From Limonium bicolor (lineage: Eukaryota; Streptophyta; Magnoliopsida; Caryophyllales; Plumbaginaceae), in contig CM041783.1 in assembly GCA_023374045.1 (NCBI GenBank), positions 126,605,503-126,669,502 on the forward strand: DNA of 64,000 nt, written 5' to 3'. The position numbers and the translations under genes were made by a program. This document shows positions 10,445-21,307 of this stretch, piece after piece. Positions within the stretch are counted from its first letter, which is position 1. Every line of letters begins with the position of its first letter. The notes below the pieces were generated by a model. That model was not told the origin of the DNA and did no database searches. It saw only the letters and a program-made list of their open reading frames with translations.

Positions 10445-11965
10445 ATGCCTGGTATAGACCCAAGCGTTATCCGGCATGAGCTCAGGGTAGACCCTAAACA
10501 TCCGGGTCAGGCAAAGGAAAAGGGTAATAGGGGAAGAAAGAGATTTAGCCGCAAGAACCGAGGTCCAAAAACTCCTCAAGGGGATTCATCAGGGAGGTTG
10601 CGTACCCGCGATGGTTGGCTAATGTTGTCATGGTGAAAAAAGCAAATGGAAAATGGAGAATGTGTGTGGATTTCACAGACTTAAATAAGGCATGTCCTAA
10701 AGATTTCTATCCCCTACCATCAATAGATAGATTGGTGGTTTCAACTACCCAGAGTTCTGTGTTAAGTTTTCTAGATGCTTTCTCCAGTTATAATCAAATA
10801 AAAATGAAAGAAGACGATTCGGAAAAGACATTCTTTATTACTTCAGCCGGAACATTCTGTTACAAGGTAATGCCCTTCGGCCTAAAGAATGTAGGGGCCA
10901 CTTTTCAACGAATGATTGACAAAGTATTTTGTCAGCAAATTGCTCGAAATGTGGAGGCTTACGTTGATGATACAGTTGTAAAAAGTCCATCAAAGGAGCA
11001 AAACATGAAGGATTTAGAAGAAACATTCGACACTCTGGATAAATACCAAATCAAACTAAATCCAGAAAAGTGCGTGTTTGGTGTAACCAAAGGGAGGTTT
11101 CTTGGTTTCATTGTTGGGCAACGAGGTATTGAGGTCGATCCGGAAAAAAGTCAGGCAATCCTCGACCTTTCTCCTCCAAGAAATATCAAAGATGTTCAAG
11201 CTTTGAACGGAAGACTCACAGCATTAAGTAGGTTTTGTTCTAAACTTCAAGAAAAGTCAATCCCGTTCTTCAATATTCTAAGGAAGAACAGCAAGTTCCA
11301 GTGGGGACAAGAGTGCGTAGACGCATTTGAAAAGATCAAGGAGATGCTTCGGGATCTACCTAAATTGGGTGTACCTGCCCCGGGACAGGATCTGTATCTT
11401 TACTTGTCCGCAACAGATTGGGCAGTTGCAGCTGTCTTAATCATGGAAGAGAAAAGGGAGATACCAGTTTACTATACGGGCAAAATCTTAAGCCCGACAG
11501 AAGGACGGTACACTAACATAGAGAAAATCTTGTTTGCACTGGTGGTGGCGTCAAGAAAACTATGACCCTACTTCTAGTCACATCGAATCTTTGTCAGGAC
11601 CAATTGGCCGCTAAACAAATTGCAAACAATCCGAATGCCTCCGGCCGGATGGTAAGCTGGACAGTAGAGCTGACACAATATGAAATTCACTTCTTGCCCA
11701 GAACGGCGATTAAAGCTCAGGCCTTAGCAGACTTCATAACGGAAACAAGCTTTGCAAAAGAAAAGAAGCAGACTCAGAGTCCATATTCATCTTGGTTGAT
11801 GGAGCTCGATGCAAAAGTGGGGCAGGTGCTGGGATAGTGGTACAGGCGCCGGATGGGCAAAGCTTGAATTATGCCTTCCGACTGGACTTTGATGTACTAA
11901 TAATGAAGCCGAATACGAAGCCCTTATCCAGGGTCTGGAAGTAGCTACAGCCCTCGGGGCGACAA
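10445..11965 (+). CDS. Reverse transcriptase-RNase H of C
   Basis: RNA-dependent DNA polymerase with the first RNase H. A lead segment MPGIDPSVIRHEL at 10445 is in a separate frame from the main 316-aa frame (10615-11565). The latter begins WLANVVMVKK with KWRMCVDFTDLNKACPKDF (RT block 2), VMPFGLKNVGATFQRM (block 4), the catalytic YVDD at 10960-10971, and KGRFLGFIVGQRGIE. The connection and RNase H follow: YLYLSATDWAVAAVLI, PVYYTGKIL, YTNIEKILFALVVASRKL. A frameshift at about 11565 leads to the rest of RNase H (ASGRMVSWTVELTQYEIHF, AQALADFI). A second, archaeal-type RNase H follows, with NNEAEYEALIQGLE, after further one-base shifts around 11820-11900. The RT catalytic residues are intact. 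Confidence 0.9.
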
Positions 11966-12056
11966 GTTCCATAAGAAAGATGCCTTCTCTATTTTTTCGT
12001 TCTAATAAAATCTTGTCTGAAGTAAGACTTATGAGATTATAACCTATTTTTAACAG
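11966..12056 (+). other. Putative 91-bp intron in the second RNase H of C
   Basis: Bases between GGGGCGACAA and AATTAGAGGTG interrupt the RNase H frame and carry stops. They start GTTCC and end TTTTTAACAG. Removing 11966-12056 joins ACA-A to AA-TTA-GAG and gives ALGATK then LEVYSDS, the expected RNase H sequence, with no base gained or lost. An ordinary insertion is the alternative. Confidence 0.55.
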
Positions 12057-13543
12057 AATTAGAGGTGTATTCGGACTCTATGTTGGTGGCGAGACAAAAC
12101 GACAACATCTGAAGTCAAAGAGGAAAAACTATGGAGGTACTTGCTCAAGGTCCAGGAGCTAAAAGCAAATTTCCAAAGATGCGAGCTAAAACACCTTCCC
12201 CGCGAAGAGAATGTCGAAGCTGACGCCTTAGCCAAATTGGCAAGTATGGCCGAAAAGGTACCCAATGAGATATGGCTAGAAATCAGAACTTCCCCAAGTA
12301 TAGAAGGAACTCAGGTGTTTGCGGTGGAGGCGAATGACAAAGAAGAATCCTGGATGACTCCAATCATAGATTATGTGCGGCAAGGAAAGCTGCCGGAAGG
12401 AGAAAAGGAGGCCAAGATAATAAAAAGGTGGGCCGCATCATTTTTAATTGAAGATAACCAGCTGTATAAGCGATCTTTTACAAGGCCAGCATTGAAGTGT
12501 GTTACCATAGTTGAAGGAGCAGAGTTGATAAGAGAGATACATGATGGGGTCTGTGGAAATCACCAGGGAGAAAGGACCACAACCCAAAAAATCTTGAGAC
12601 ACAGATATTTTTGGCCGAAAATGATGGAGCATTGCAAGGAATATATTCGAAAATGTCGCAAGTGTCAAGAGCATGGAAACAAAATACATACTCCTCCGGA
12701 GCAAAAATCTATTCTCTGCCCAATTCCCTTTGCTATGTGGGGGTTGGACATTGTGGGCCCATTCCCGGAAGCTTCACCAGGGAGGTTTAAATTCATGTAC
12801 GTTGCCATCGACTACTTCACAAAGTGGGTCGAAGCAATGCCTACTATCTCCATCACGGCAAGGAAGTCACAAGAATTCATCTGGAAATATGTGGTATGCA
12901 GGTTTGGCATACCAAAAGCAATAATAACTGATAATGGAACACAGTTCAATTGCGAAAGCTTCCGAGAATTCTGTGAAGAATGGAAGATCGACTTAAGATT
13001 TGCATCAGTAGCCCACCCTCAGGCAAATGGGCAGGTTGAGAATGCGAATGGGCAAATAGTAAGGGCGATAAAGAGGAAACTCGATGAGAAAAAAGGAAAG
13101 TGGGCAGAATTGTTACCCCAAGTCCTTTGGTCGTACAGAACGACAAAAAGGGGACCGAGGGAGAAACGCCTTACAGATTGACATATGGTTTGGAAGCCGT
13201 CATTTGGCGGAAATTGTGGTGCCATCCATAAGATGGGAATCATATGACGAGAAGAAACAATCAGGGAGTACAGGATCACCTAGACCTCCTTGAAGAAACC
13301 AGGATGGCCGCCGCAGTAAGGATGGCGAAAGATAAATCCAAGGTAGAAAGATATTTCAACAGAAGGATAAAAGAACGAAGTTTTGCCCCAGGAGAATTAG
13401 TCCTCCGAGAGGTTAAAACCCAAGAAGCTGGAACCCCAATGGGAAGGACCTACATCATACACCAGAAGACGGGACGAGCTTCATACCGCTTGAAAATGGT
13501 GAAGGGTACGAATTGCCGCATTCTTGGCATGGAGAATGTCTGA
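12057..13543 (+). CDS. RNase H end and integrase of C
   Basis: DNA integrase preceded by the end of the second RNase H (LEVYSDSMLVARQ, PREENVEADALAKLAS). The main frame is 12141-13181. It shows the zinc-binding HHCC domain (H-D-G-V-C-G-N-H ... C-R-K-C), an RNase-H-fold core with D in GLDIVGPF (12747-12749), D in ITDNGTQF (12930-12932) and E in ANGQVENANGQI (13038-13040), so DDE is complete. The C-terminal region is frameshifted near 13150. It continues in another frame as ARMAAAVRMAKDKS-type sequence, RSFAPGELVLREV and YRLKMVKG, ending at 13543. No chromodomain is present, as expected for Tat elements. Confidence 0.88.
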
Positions 13544-13607
13544 AAAAGTTCTATGTGTAAAATTTATAACTCTTCAATAAAAGGTATTATTTTTGGAAAA
13601 GTGAAAG

Positions 13608-14215
13608 AAAAAGTAAGCACCGGCCAACGAGCCACAGGCTATCATGCCTTGAAAGTAAGCACCGGCCACGAGCCCAGGGTATCATGCCTTGAAAGTAAGC
13701 ACCGGCCAACGAGCCGCAGGCTATCATGCCTTGAAAGTAAGCACCGGCCAACGAGCCGCAGGCTATCATGCCTTGAATGTAAGCACCGGCCAACGAGCCG
13801 CAGGCTATCATGCCTTGAAAGTAAGCACCGGCAACGAGCCGCAGGCTATCATGCCTTGAAAGTAAGCACCGGCCAACTATCCCAAGCTAAGCATGCCTTG
13901 AAAGAAAAAGAAAGCACCGGCCAACGAGCCGCAGGCTATCATGCCTTGAAAGAAAAAGAAAGCACCGGCCAACGAGCCGTAGGCTATCATGCCTTGAAAG
14001 AAACATCCGGCCAACGAGCTGCAGGCTATCATGCCTTCAAAGAAACATCCGGCCAACGAGCCGCAGGCTGTCATGCCTTGAAAGAAAAAGAAAGCACCGG
14101 CCAACGAGCTGCAGGCTATCATGCGTTGAAAGAAACATCCGGCCAACGAGCCGCAGGCTATCATGTCTTGAAAGAAACATCCGGCCAATGAGCCGCAGGC
14201 TATCTTGCCTTGAAA
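13608..14215 (+). repeat. 42-bp tandem repeat after integrase of C
   Basis: About 14 copies of a 42-bp unit containing CACCGGCCAACGAGCCGCAG and ending ATGCCTTGAA. Some units carry an extra AGAAAA and are 45-48 bp. Later units begin AGAAACATCCGGCC. The frame stays open through much of the array in both directions only because 42 is a multiple of 3. Tandem repeats at this position are known in Tat/Ogre elements and can seed satellite DNA. Confidence 0.93.
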
Positions 14216-14572
14216 ATAGGCGTCAGCCAACAGGCCGCACGTTCCGACACTCCATATCCTAAAAAATCCGGCTAAAAGCCATAGATGACCATACTTTAAA
14301 AGGAAAAAGGTCCGGCCGGAACAAAAGTCCAAAACCGCAAGCCCCTTGTGTTATAAAAAATGAATACTACACTGGCATAACTCGCATAAGATAATCATAT
14401 GTGCACCAATAAAAAAAAAGAGAAATATCACGGCAATAAAAAACTAAAGATGGTGAAAAATATAGCTTATATTTCTCCCAAGGTGTGGAGTGACAACAGT
14501 TACAAAATATGATCATTCGGCAAACACAAAAAATACAGGCCGAAACAAAAACTCCTCTAAAGATAAAAAAAA

Positions 14573-15160
14573 CTACAATTCTACATTCTTTGCAGCTTCT
14601 TTCTCTACGGCTTCTTTTTCGGCAGTTAATAATCTGTTGTCGCTACCAGCCACACTCTCAGAAGATTTGGACCTCCTGGAAAGAAGCTGCATCCCTCCGG
14701 CAGACGGCAGAATGTTGCTTCCGGCTGGAAGGAATGAGGCTTCGCCGGCGCCAAAACATGTCTCTCTAGGACTACGGCAGAACCTCTCGAGCTCCAAGAA
14801 GAAGTTGGATTTCTGGGCAACAGCCTTGAATTCCAGCTTGTTGTACAGGTCATCGTCCAGTAACTCTCCTTTTTCAAGAGAGTGATCCGAGACAATCTGC
14901 TGGCAAATATCAACTATCCGGTGACACTGAGAAGCAAAGGACTCCTTTAGATGGGCGTTGATGGTGCCTTGCTTCTGTATCTCCTCCTGGGATTGCCGGG
15001 AGAATGACTTGAGCCTGGCCACTTGAGATTCAAGGGTCAGGACTTGGGCTCGATACTTGTCACGTTCAGAGTTGGCAGATGGCAGCTCCTCCTTAGCACG
15101 GGCTATCCGACCACTCAACTGAGTGACGTGCTTCAGTAAGTTGGCAGAACTCAAACCTAG
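14573..15160 (-). CDS. Antisense gene of C, C-terminal coiled-coil exon
   Basis: An open frame of about 195 codons antisense to the element. It begins LGLSSANLLKHV and is mostly heptad-like charged sequence (ARAKEEL, ESQVARLKSFSRQSQEE, HLKESFASQ), ending in an alanine-glutamate tail. An acceptor-like TTTTTGTTCCAG lies immediately upstream (15161-15172 region). It faces a donor-like GGTAAACTTT at 15229, leaving a 69-bp gap, though the phase is off by one base. Proteins of this kind (a Transposase_28-like head plus long coiled coil) are common antisense products of plant gypsy elements; function unknown. Confidence 0.6.
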   Translation of the reverse strand, partial: LGLSSANLLKHVTQLSGRIARAKEELPSANSERDKYRAQVLTLESQVARLKSFSRQSQEEIQKQGTINAHLKESFASQCHRIVDICQQIVSDHSLEKGELLDDDLYNKLEFKAVAQKSNFFLELERFCRSPRETCFGAGEASFLPAGSNILPSAGGMQLLSRRSKSSESVAGSDNRLLTAEKEAVEKEAAKNVEL

Positions 15161-15229
15161 CTGGAACAAAAAGAATAAGAAAAAGAAAGGGCAAAAGGAG
15201 AAACAAAAGTTGAAGGCCTGAAAGTTTAC

Positions 15230-15662
15230 CGTGGCCCGATGGCTCAGTATTCTCAGCTTGAGAGCGAGACTTGGCTTCCTCCAGCTCTTTTACTTTCTCC
15301 TCCAGCCTGGTCCTCTCTTCTACCAGGGCAGCTTTGTCCGCAGCAAGAGTTTTCTTCTCCTCTTCCAAAAGAGAGCAATCTCGGAGCAGAGACTGCTTCT
15401 CTTGATCAAAGGAGGACCTCGACTGCTCTTCCAGCACGGTCTTTTCTTCCGACAAGCGATCAAGCTCCTGCATAAGCTTTTCTTTTTCCTTCACAAGAGC
15501 TTCATTCTCCCGTTGAAGAGTTTGCTTCTCCAGCTCGAGCGTTTCAGCCTCCTGCTTGAAAGAGTTCCTCTCCTGATAGAAGAAGGTCTTCTCAGCCTGA
15601 AGATTGTTCACTTCGTTCCGGTGTATGGAGCGCACCTGATCCAGCATAATATCTAGATCAAA
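15230..15662 (-). CDS. Antisense gene of C, central coiled-coil exon
   Basis: An antisense frame that is almost entirely a predicted coiled coil: repeated leucine/glutamate/lysine heptads such as ETLELEKQTLQRENEALVKE, DRLSEEKTVLEEQ, LLRDCSLLEEEKKTL and EERTRLEEKVKELEE. It ends at AENTEPSGHG followed by GTAAAC. The upstream edge near 15662 follows an AG in TCTAG. It is most simply read as an exon between the head domain and the C-terminal exon. No catalytic motif is visible. Confidence 0.6.
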
Positions 15663-15739
15663 GAAGGACCAAGCCAGCTTATCTTTGACAAGGGAAAAAG
15701 AGATGGCTTTATACCTCTATCAAAGTATTGCCAGCTTCC

Positions 15740-16389
15740 TTGATCCGGCCTCTTAGAGAAAAGTTCTCTTCCCGGAATTTCTTCAGCTGCAGTCATACTC
15801 ATCACGCTGACACTCGCATTACCGCCGGGACAACTGCAGATCTTTGTTTATTGCCTCAGTTCTCTCCTTTGCCTTACGGTCGATCTCGGAAGAGGAAGAA
15901 GCTATGTAGTCCTCCCTCTGCTTACTCCGGAGCTCAGGATCCTCCGGCACCTGACGGTACTCCATTGCTCTATCCCTCGCCGCGTCCGTGGCCGCAGCAA
16001 CATCAATGAAGAATGATCCTGAAACTTTGGGATCACCAGAGGTTTGCCCTGATACCTCTGGCTCTGTGGCCTTCGGCTTTGATGTGGTTTTCTTTTTTAG
16101 TCTTTTCCTGGCAGGAGCAGGGACTGCCGCAATAGTAAAAACAGTTAGGGCCAGAAGGATGAAACTGGAAATGGAAGGATACTAAAAAAGGGAGGAGAAG
16201 TAAAGAACAAGAAAAGCGACGGAGCAACCAAAACCTTCTTCAGCCGACGGCCAGCGCAGAAGCCTGTGGCCTCCAGGGTATTTTCCTGATCGGGATCTGA
16301 GGAAAAGTAACTTGTCAAATCAGGAAATTGCTCGCAAATAGGAGTCGGATGACCGGACTCCCGCCCCAGGCGAGAACCAAGATCTAAAC
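15740..16389 (-). pseudogene. Antisense gene of C, linker segments (approximate)
   Basis: Two short antisense segments connect head and coiled coil. One, about 16389-16235, reads LGSRLGRESGHPTP and ends RRLKK before a GTTTTGG donor-like site. The other, after the acceptor-like TTTTACTATTGCGGCAG near 16122, reads VPAPARKRLKKKTTSKPK, a basic, nuclear-signal-like stretch. It continues through SGDPKVSGSFF and EYRQVPEDPELRSKQREDY. Boundaries and phase are uncertain because single-base indels are frequent here. Confidence 0.4.
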
Positions 16390-16457
16390 CTGAACCAGGG
16401 GTGAGGGGAAGGAAGACACGGCGCCCAGACTTGGGGCTCACATGCCATGTACCTCAC

Positions 16458-17503
16458 AGCCCGGCGTCAGCACGTTCAGGAGATTCTAGCTTCTTCTTTT
16501 TCTTTGAGAGACCGGCTTGGTCATCTCCGACTTCTTTCCTGGAGCGCTTTGCCGGAGGAGCACTCTCCAACAGCTGCTCGGCCGCATCAGTAGCCGCATC
16601 CAGCGTGGCGTAGTAATTGATTTTTCCATCCCCACTCTTGAAGGTGATGAAGTTCCAGCTATGAAAGGGGCCGATCTTGTCCCCCTTCTGGAAGAAATCT
16701 ACATACAACATGTCAAACAATAAGAAGACCGATGGGAAGGACAGAATTTGTACTAAGGGTTGAAGACGCTTACTATGATTTGTCAAAAATGCCTCGACAG
16801 TCGGCGGTTCCTTGCTAAATGCCCTCAGAACCTTCGAAATGGGCAGCTCAGCCGGAGGGGTTTGGGGGCTGATTAGCTGACCTTTGATAACCTCAGCACA
16901 GTATGGGACGCCCAATACTCGGACGGATGGAGGAACAATGACGAACCACCGTGACCCCCACTCGTGAGCCTTCTTGTAGTCGAAGAGGGTGTATCCGGCC
17001 TTCGCGATGAAGGTTAGGCTATCCGGGTCAACCCTAACTATGAAGAATCGGACGAAATCAGTACCCTCCGGCCGGATTTTGCTTCCCTCACAAAGAGAAA
17101 CAAAGGCGTGGAGGTGCGAAATGGCCTTTGGGTGAAGGTGAGCGAGAGTGCAGCAGCGGCGAAGGAAGAAGCCCGGCACAAAAGGGTGCGGGGGAATGGT
17201 CAGACCGGAGCGGAAAAAATCAGCGAAAACTACGTACCCACGGCCAAAGTCGTCGTTAGGGTGAGAGTCGGAGGATGGCAGGAAAATCTGCGTGCCAAGC
17301 GGGGCTTCGACATCCCTGAGACAATCGCAAAGGGAGGAGTAATTGAGAGAGGAAGGAGAAGGTTGACGCCCAGATAGGAAGGGTCTTGTGAACTTCAGGT
17401 ACGAGGGGCGAAAGTCGTTAGAAGAGCGAGAGCCCTGAATTGCCTCGATGACGGGCGGAAATTTGGCAGCGAGTTTACTCTGTTTTGCGGAGGAAGAAGA
17501 CAT
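16458..17503 (-). CDS. Antisense gene of C, head domain (Transposase_28-like)
   Basis: About 349 codons antisense to the element. I chose the ATG at 17503 (MSSSSAKQSK) because the frame upstream opens only at a GTG. Key features: VVFADFFRSGLTIPPHPF, then RRCCTLAHLHPKAISHLHAF and LCEG. This is the F-x-x-G-L-x-x-P-x-x-P-F ... L-x-P-x-x-x-x-x-L-x-x-F signature of the plant 'putative gypsy type transposon' family (Transposase_28). WGSRWFVIVPPS and a C-terminal lysine run, KKKKKLESPE, follow. The frame ends just after a donor-like GTGAGG. The family is named for its association with gypsy elements and has no proven activity. Uninterrupted, unlike the element's own gag. Confidence 0.72.
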
Positions 17504-17668
17504 TGTCAAGCTTAACGAAGGATCAGAGGGCGGCGACGGCAACGAAAGACGAGGTAGCACACGACGACAGGGAGGCGAGAGAAGAAGAACAGTCGAAGCA
17601 AAGGGGCAGTAGAAGAAAGAAGAGGAAGCTCAAAAATCGGGCTTTAAGGAAAGTTTTTTCCCGCTCAA

Positions 17669-17690
17669 ATAAATAATATATATATACATA
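17669..17690 (-). promoter_or_regulatory. Possible promoter of the antisense gene
   Basis: An AT-only stretch AAATAATATATATATACATA about 170 bases upstream of the antisense ATG, in the correct place for a TATA box. Palindromic, so direction is not defined by the motif itself. The 17,690-17,898 stretch beyond it shows no gene. Confidence 0.4.
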
Positions 17691-17898
17691 TGCGAACAGA
17701 AAGTATCCTTTCTTTGCAGGGGAAGAGAAAGAGCCACACGCTTCTTAAAGACGCTTCCGATGTTTTACTTGAAAGAAAGACCCTGCGTATTCTACATCGA
17801 GAACAGGCGGAGCAAATTCAAAAAGGGGGTACGAAGCAGGTTCGAACCACGGCCTATGCACGTGACCGATAAGAAGTTCCTTTTCTCCAAGTATGAAG

Positions 17899-19285
17899 TG
17901 CAAGCAGGTGAAATGATAAACTAAAAACTAAGAAATCAAACCTAGAAATTAATAAATCAAAAAGCCTGTCGGGTTGCAAAAAATCCCGGTCACTATAGTA
18001 TAGTAAATTAAGTAACCAGGTATCGAATCCACGGGACTTGAAAGGAAATAAGTCTACTCCTAAGAAAACTGGACATCAATTGGTTGTTTGTTGTTTTTGA
18101 AATAGAATTTGCTAAAGTGAAATTTAAATAAACAATTAATGAAATTAAATGATAAATTTGATCAGATGAATGGAACTCCGGGTTTGGGTTGTTCTTTACT
18201 GGATGTAGTTAGCAATTTCTACAATTTTCTTACGAGATTCGGATTGGCCAATTCTTTGTACTCTCTTCAATGCTAAATCCTAGTTCATTGAAGAGCTCAC
18301 CTTTCAGAACATGTCAACTCTAATCCAGTAACTGACAAAACACATATAGGTGGAATAAGTGCGAAGAATTATTAGCAATTGCAGGGAGAACTCATCTATC
18401 CGACTAGCTCTCCACAAATTTCTAGATTAATTTGAACTCTTTGTTAATCACCTTATCTGATCATAACAGGATTCGCAAAACGACTCTATAAACGCGCAAA
18501 TTTAATAGAGAAGATGAATGATTAGCATTAATCTAGAAACAATCCGATACAATCTCATAATCAAATTACAGAAATTCTAACTAATTTGTATCCATTACGA
18601 ACAACTCTCCCCCAGAGCAAATCCTATCTAGCGAGACATAATCATAAAATAGACAGAGAAAAGAGATTGAGAAATCATTTGGAATAGAAAACTTCTAAAT
18701 TCACTCTGCTGTCCAGATCTGGAGTTTGCCGGGCTAGAGGTTGAAGATGGTGGTGGTGATGGTGTTGATCGATGGTGATAGAGGGAGGTGAGGCGTGGCG
18801 TGAGAGCCTCGTCTGAGGCATCCGGCGTGAATGGTCTTGTTTCCCCAACCGTATGTGACTTTTTATAACAAAAATAGACATTTTTAACTCTTAAAAATGT
18901 CAATTTTCTAATTCTGTACGCGGCGTCCGAACTTGGAAGTTCGGACACATGTTAGGACAAAATTTCAGGAAGTTTCGACCTCTGTCCGAACATCAAAGTT
19001 CGGACGTATGTTCGGACATGTTAGTATCTTGACGAGTGAAACTTGTTTCAGGCCTATATTCTTCGTTTGGACTCCGTTTTGCTCCCCGTTTGTTGCGTTG
19101 CGAAGCTTGTGAAGTGAAGAATGCAATTCCATGGCTTTTACCTACATTTGAAACATAAATTTCATCAATTCTTATGTAAACACAAGTCATAGGAAAAACA
19201 AATGGTAAATGAGAAATATTTGCCAAATCACTATGGAAAATAAGTAAATTAAACCTTTTAATTGCTCTATATTTCACACTTATCA
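17899..19285 (-). repeat. 3' LTR of A (1387 bp)
   Basis: TGCAAGCAGG...CACACTTATCA on the plus strand, matched by 36486-37860. A TATA-like TTATAAAAAG (minus) is near 18860. Differences from its partner are few substitutions and a short deletion in the partner near 37590. The 106-codon minus frame at 18628-18948 recurs in both LTRs but shows no family features. Confidence 0.95.
18925..19016. repeat. Dyads in LTR A
   Basis: GTCCGAACTT and AAGTTCGGAC with a 2-base loop at 18925, then GTCCGAAC/GTTCGGAC at 18984, and a further half site GTTCGGACAT. They lie upstream of the TATA-like box in element orientation. The equivalent in the other LTR is at 37512-37590. Confidence 0.85.
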
Positions 19286-19324
19286 AACTTCCTCACACTT
19301 AGCTTTTGCTTGTCCTCAAGCAAA
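19286..19324 (-). promoter_or_regulatory. PPT and adjacent hairpin of A
   Basis: On the minus strand a purine-rich GTGAGGAAGTT abuts the 3' LTR. Upstream of it lies a hairpin at 19305-19324 with arms TTTGCTTG and CAAGCAAA and loop AGGA. The hairpin recurs with other arms in B, D, E and G. Confidence 0.8.
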
Positions 19325-20681
19325 TAAAGAATAAAACTCACTCCAAGGTCGTAGTATCAAACCTCAGGATCAAACAAGTGCAGAAGGAAATCAAGCAAAA
19401 TGGCAATCAAAAGAATAATCATGCCCTCAGTTGTAAGTTTTTGCAAACAGTGAAAAAGAAAATTTGATAAAAGCATGGAGAAGTTAGATTGCAAAAACTA
19501 AACATATAATAGCTTAGGATCTTCTACCAATTTCATTCCTCAACCTTTGGATGACAAGGGGTGTGAAGTAATGCCATATTCCGCAATACCTTTCAACACC
19601 ACGCACTCATGATCAAAATAGGAAAATTGCAATAAGCATTCAGCTTTTAAGGGCTTTCCTATCTTTGCATTATTATTTATCTTATTTTCTGCACAATTGT
19701 TTTCATCCCCCATACTTTTCTCTTTATCCGTGTAACGGTGTTGGGCCTTTTATCCTAGATCACGAGACCTTAGGTAGATGGGTGATGAAGCACCCCAAGG
19801 ACTTAATAACCGGATAAACGAGGCCTATTTTGGTTCAGAAAATTCATGATCAGAGGAGTACCTTGCCTTATACTTCATACCAAACTTTCATATCATGCCC
19901 AAATCACCAAGCCAAACTAATTTAATTTGAGCAATCAGCTAATCCACCATATTTCCGTGAAAATAGAATTAATTTGGAGAAAACAATACATACAAACAAC
20001 TTTAAGTAAAAAGATTCTTGAGGTTGTCATCAAGCTCGATTTCAAAAACTTCCACAAAAATTATCACCCAAAAATTCAACATTTACTGGCACTAAAAGAA
20101 GCTTATCCGTCATAGCAAGAGAACAATAAAAAACTAGTGTGGCATTAAATACAATTTGCATATTTTCAGGGAAAGGTCTCCACTTCCTCACACTTAAGGG
20201 GAGCAATGTCCTCATTGTTCACAAAAAAAAGACCTTTCAAAATATGCCAGAATCGAAGGATTTCATTCACGACTTCACATATATTAAACATTAAAAGCAT
20301 GATAGGCTAAACACAAGCAGTAAAATAGAGAAACTGCAACTCCCCTGATATCTTTAAATTGAGGAAGGTTCCCTTCCTCACACTTAAGCTTGAATGGTGG
20401 GGTAAAAGCGTTCCTCACACTTGAGTCCAAGCAAGTGTCCAGCCTTGAAGAGATAAGAATACCAAAAACAATTGCACCTACATACACTTTATAAAACACG
20501 AAATAACGCTAGAAGCGTTGCATTAGTAGCAAGGGCACCACCATCACTTCTGACTGAAGTAAAACTAAAATAATTCTAGAAAGAAGATAAAACTAGATAA
20601 ATGCAAAACTAAACCTTTACCACTAGGTTGCCTCCCAGTCAGCTGCCCAGATTTAAAGTCCCTGGCTGGACATTTTCTTTA
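19325..20681 (-). other. Non-coding 3' part of A
   Basis: No reading frame of note. Contains three copies of a CTTCCTCACACTTAAG-type phrase (near 20182, 20371 and 20412), each resembling the PPT region, so this may be diverged duplicated PPT sequence. Confidence 0.5.
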
Positions 20682-21307
20682 TTACCCCGGATCAAAAATA
20701 AAAGTCAAAAGTGGTGTCAACGGGAATACGAAGTGGCCAGCAATCAAGACTAAACCACCTGGATCAAAACAAAACGTTACATCAACAGATAAAATAGGAA
20801 AATAATTACTCCATAAAACTGAGTGTTTGAGGAGGTATGGAAGGTAACGATCTTCAAGGTGAAGATGGGTTGATGAAGGATCTTTTTCCTCAAACTTAAG
20901 GATATAAACATCTTCATATATCTGGTAGGGCTCAAAGAGACCATCATAATGGCAGAGTGGTGATGGCTCGTCCTTCTCAAACTCTAGGATGTAAACATCC
21001 TCTTTGATTGGGTGAGGCTGAAGGAAGAATCCACACCAATGGTCAAATGCATATGAGGGTGGGGAGGGAGGGTAATTTGAATCTTCATTAGCTTGCTCCT
21101 CCTCAAACTTAGAAAAATCCTCCACAAAAACAGCATCTGAAACCATCAAAACCTTCAATTCTTCTTTAGGATCCGAATCTACTTGAGAAGGAAGTGAACT
21201 AGGAGTTCCATGTTGCAAAGAAAATTGACTCAATTGACTCATCTGCCCCTGTATATTTTGAACATCTGGCTCCAGGTTCTGATCAATAAATGTTTGGTGA
21301 TCATATT
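20682..21307 (-). pseudogene. Gag-like ORF of A, C-terminal part (split by B)
   Basis: Codons 107 onward of a gag-like ORF whose first part is at 35510-35824. The Tyr codon at 21303-21305 lies in the duplicated target site, and the frame on both sides of B is the same, so the pre-insertion ORF was open for 312 codons. This part starts DHQTFIDQ, is rich in Q, S and P, and has acidic repeats with the phrase EDVYIL(E/K)FE occurring twice. No protease or pol motif. The extra codons upstream of 21308 are LTR of B and not part of it. Confidence 0.7.

Noticed and set aside
13877..14332. 151-codon minus frame with repeated GSLAG phrases
   Set aside because: Reverse reading of the 42-bp tandem repeat, whose period keeps frames open.
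18628..18948. 106-codon minus frame with a His run in LTR A, repeated at 37215-37535
   Set aside because: Present in both LTRs, spans the TATA-like region, has no family features; a shadow of LTR sequence.
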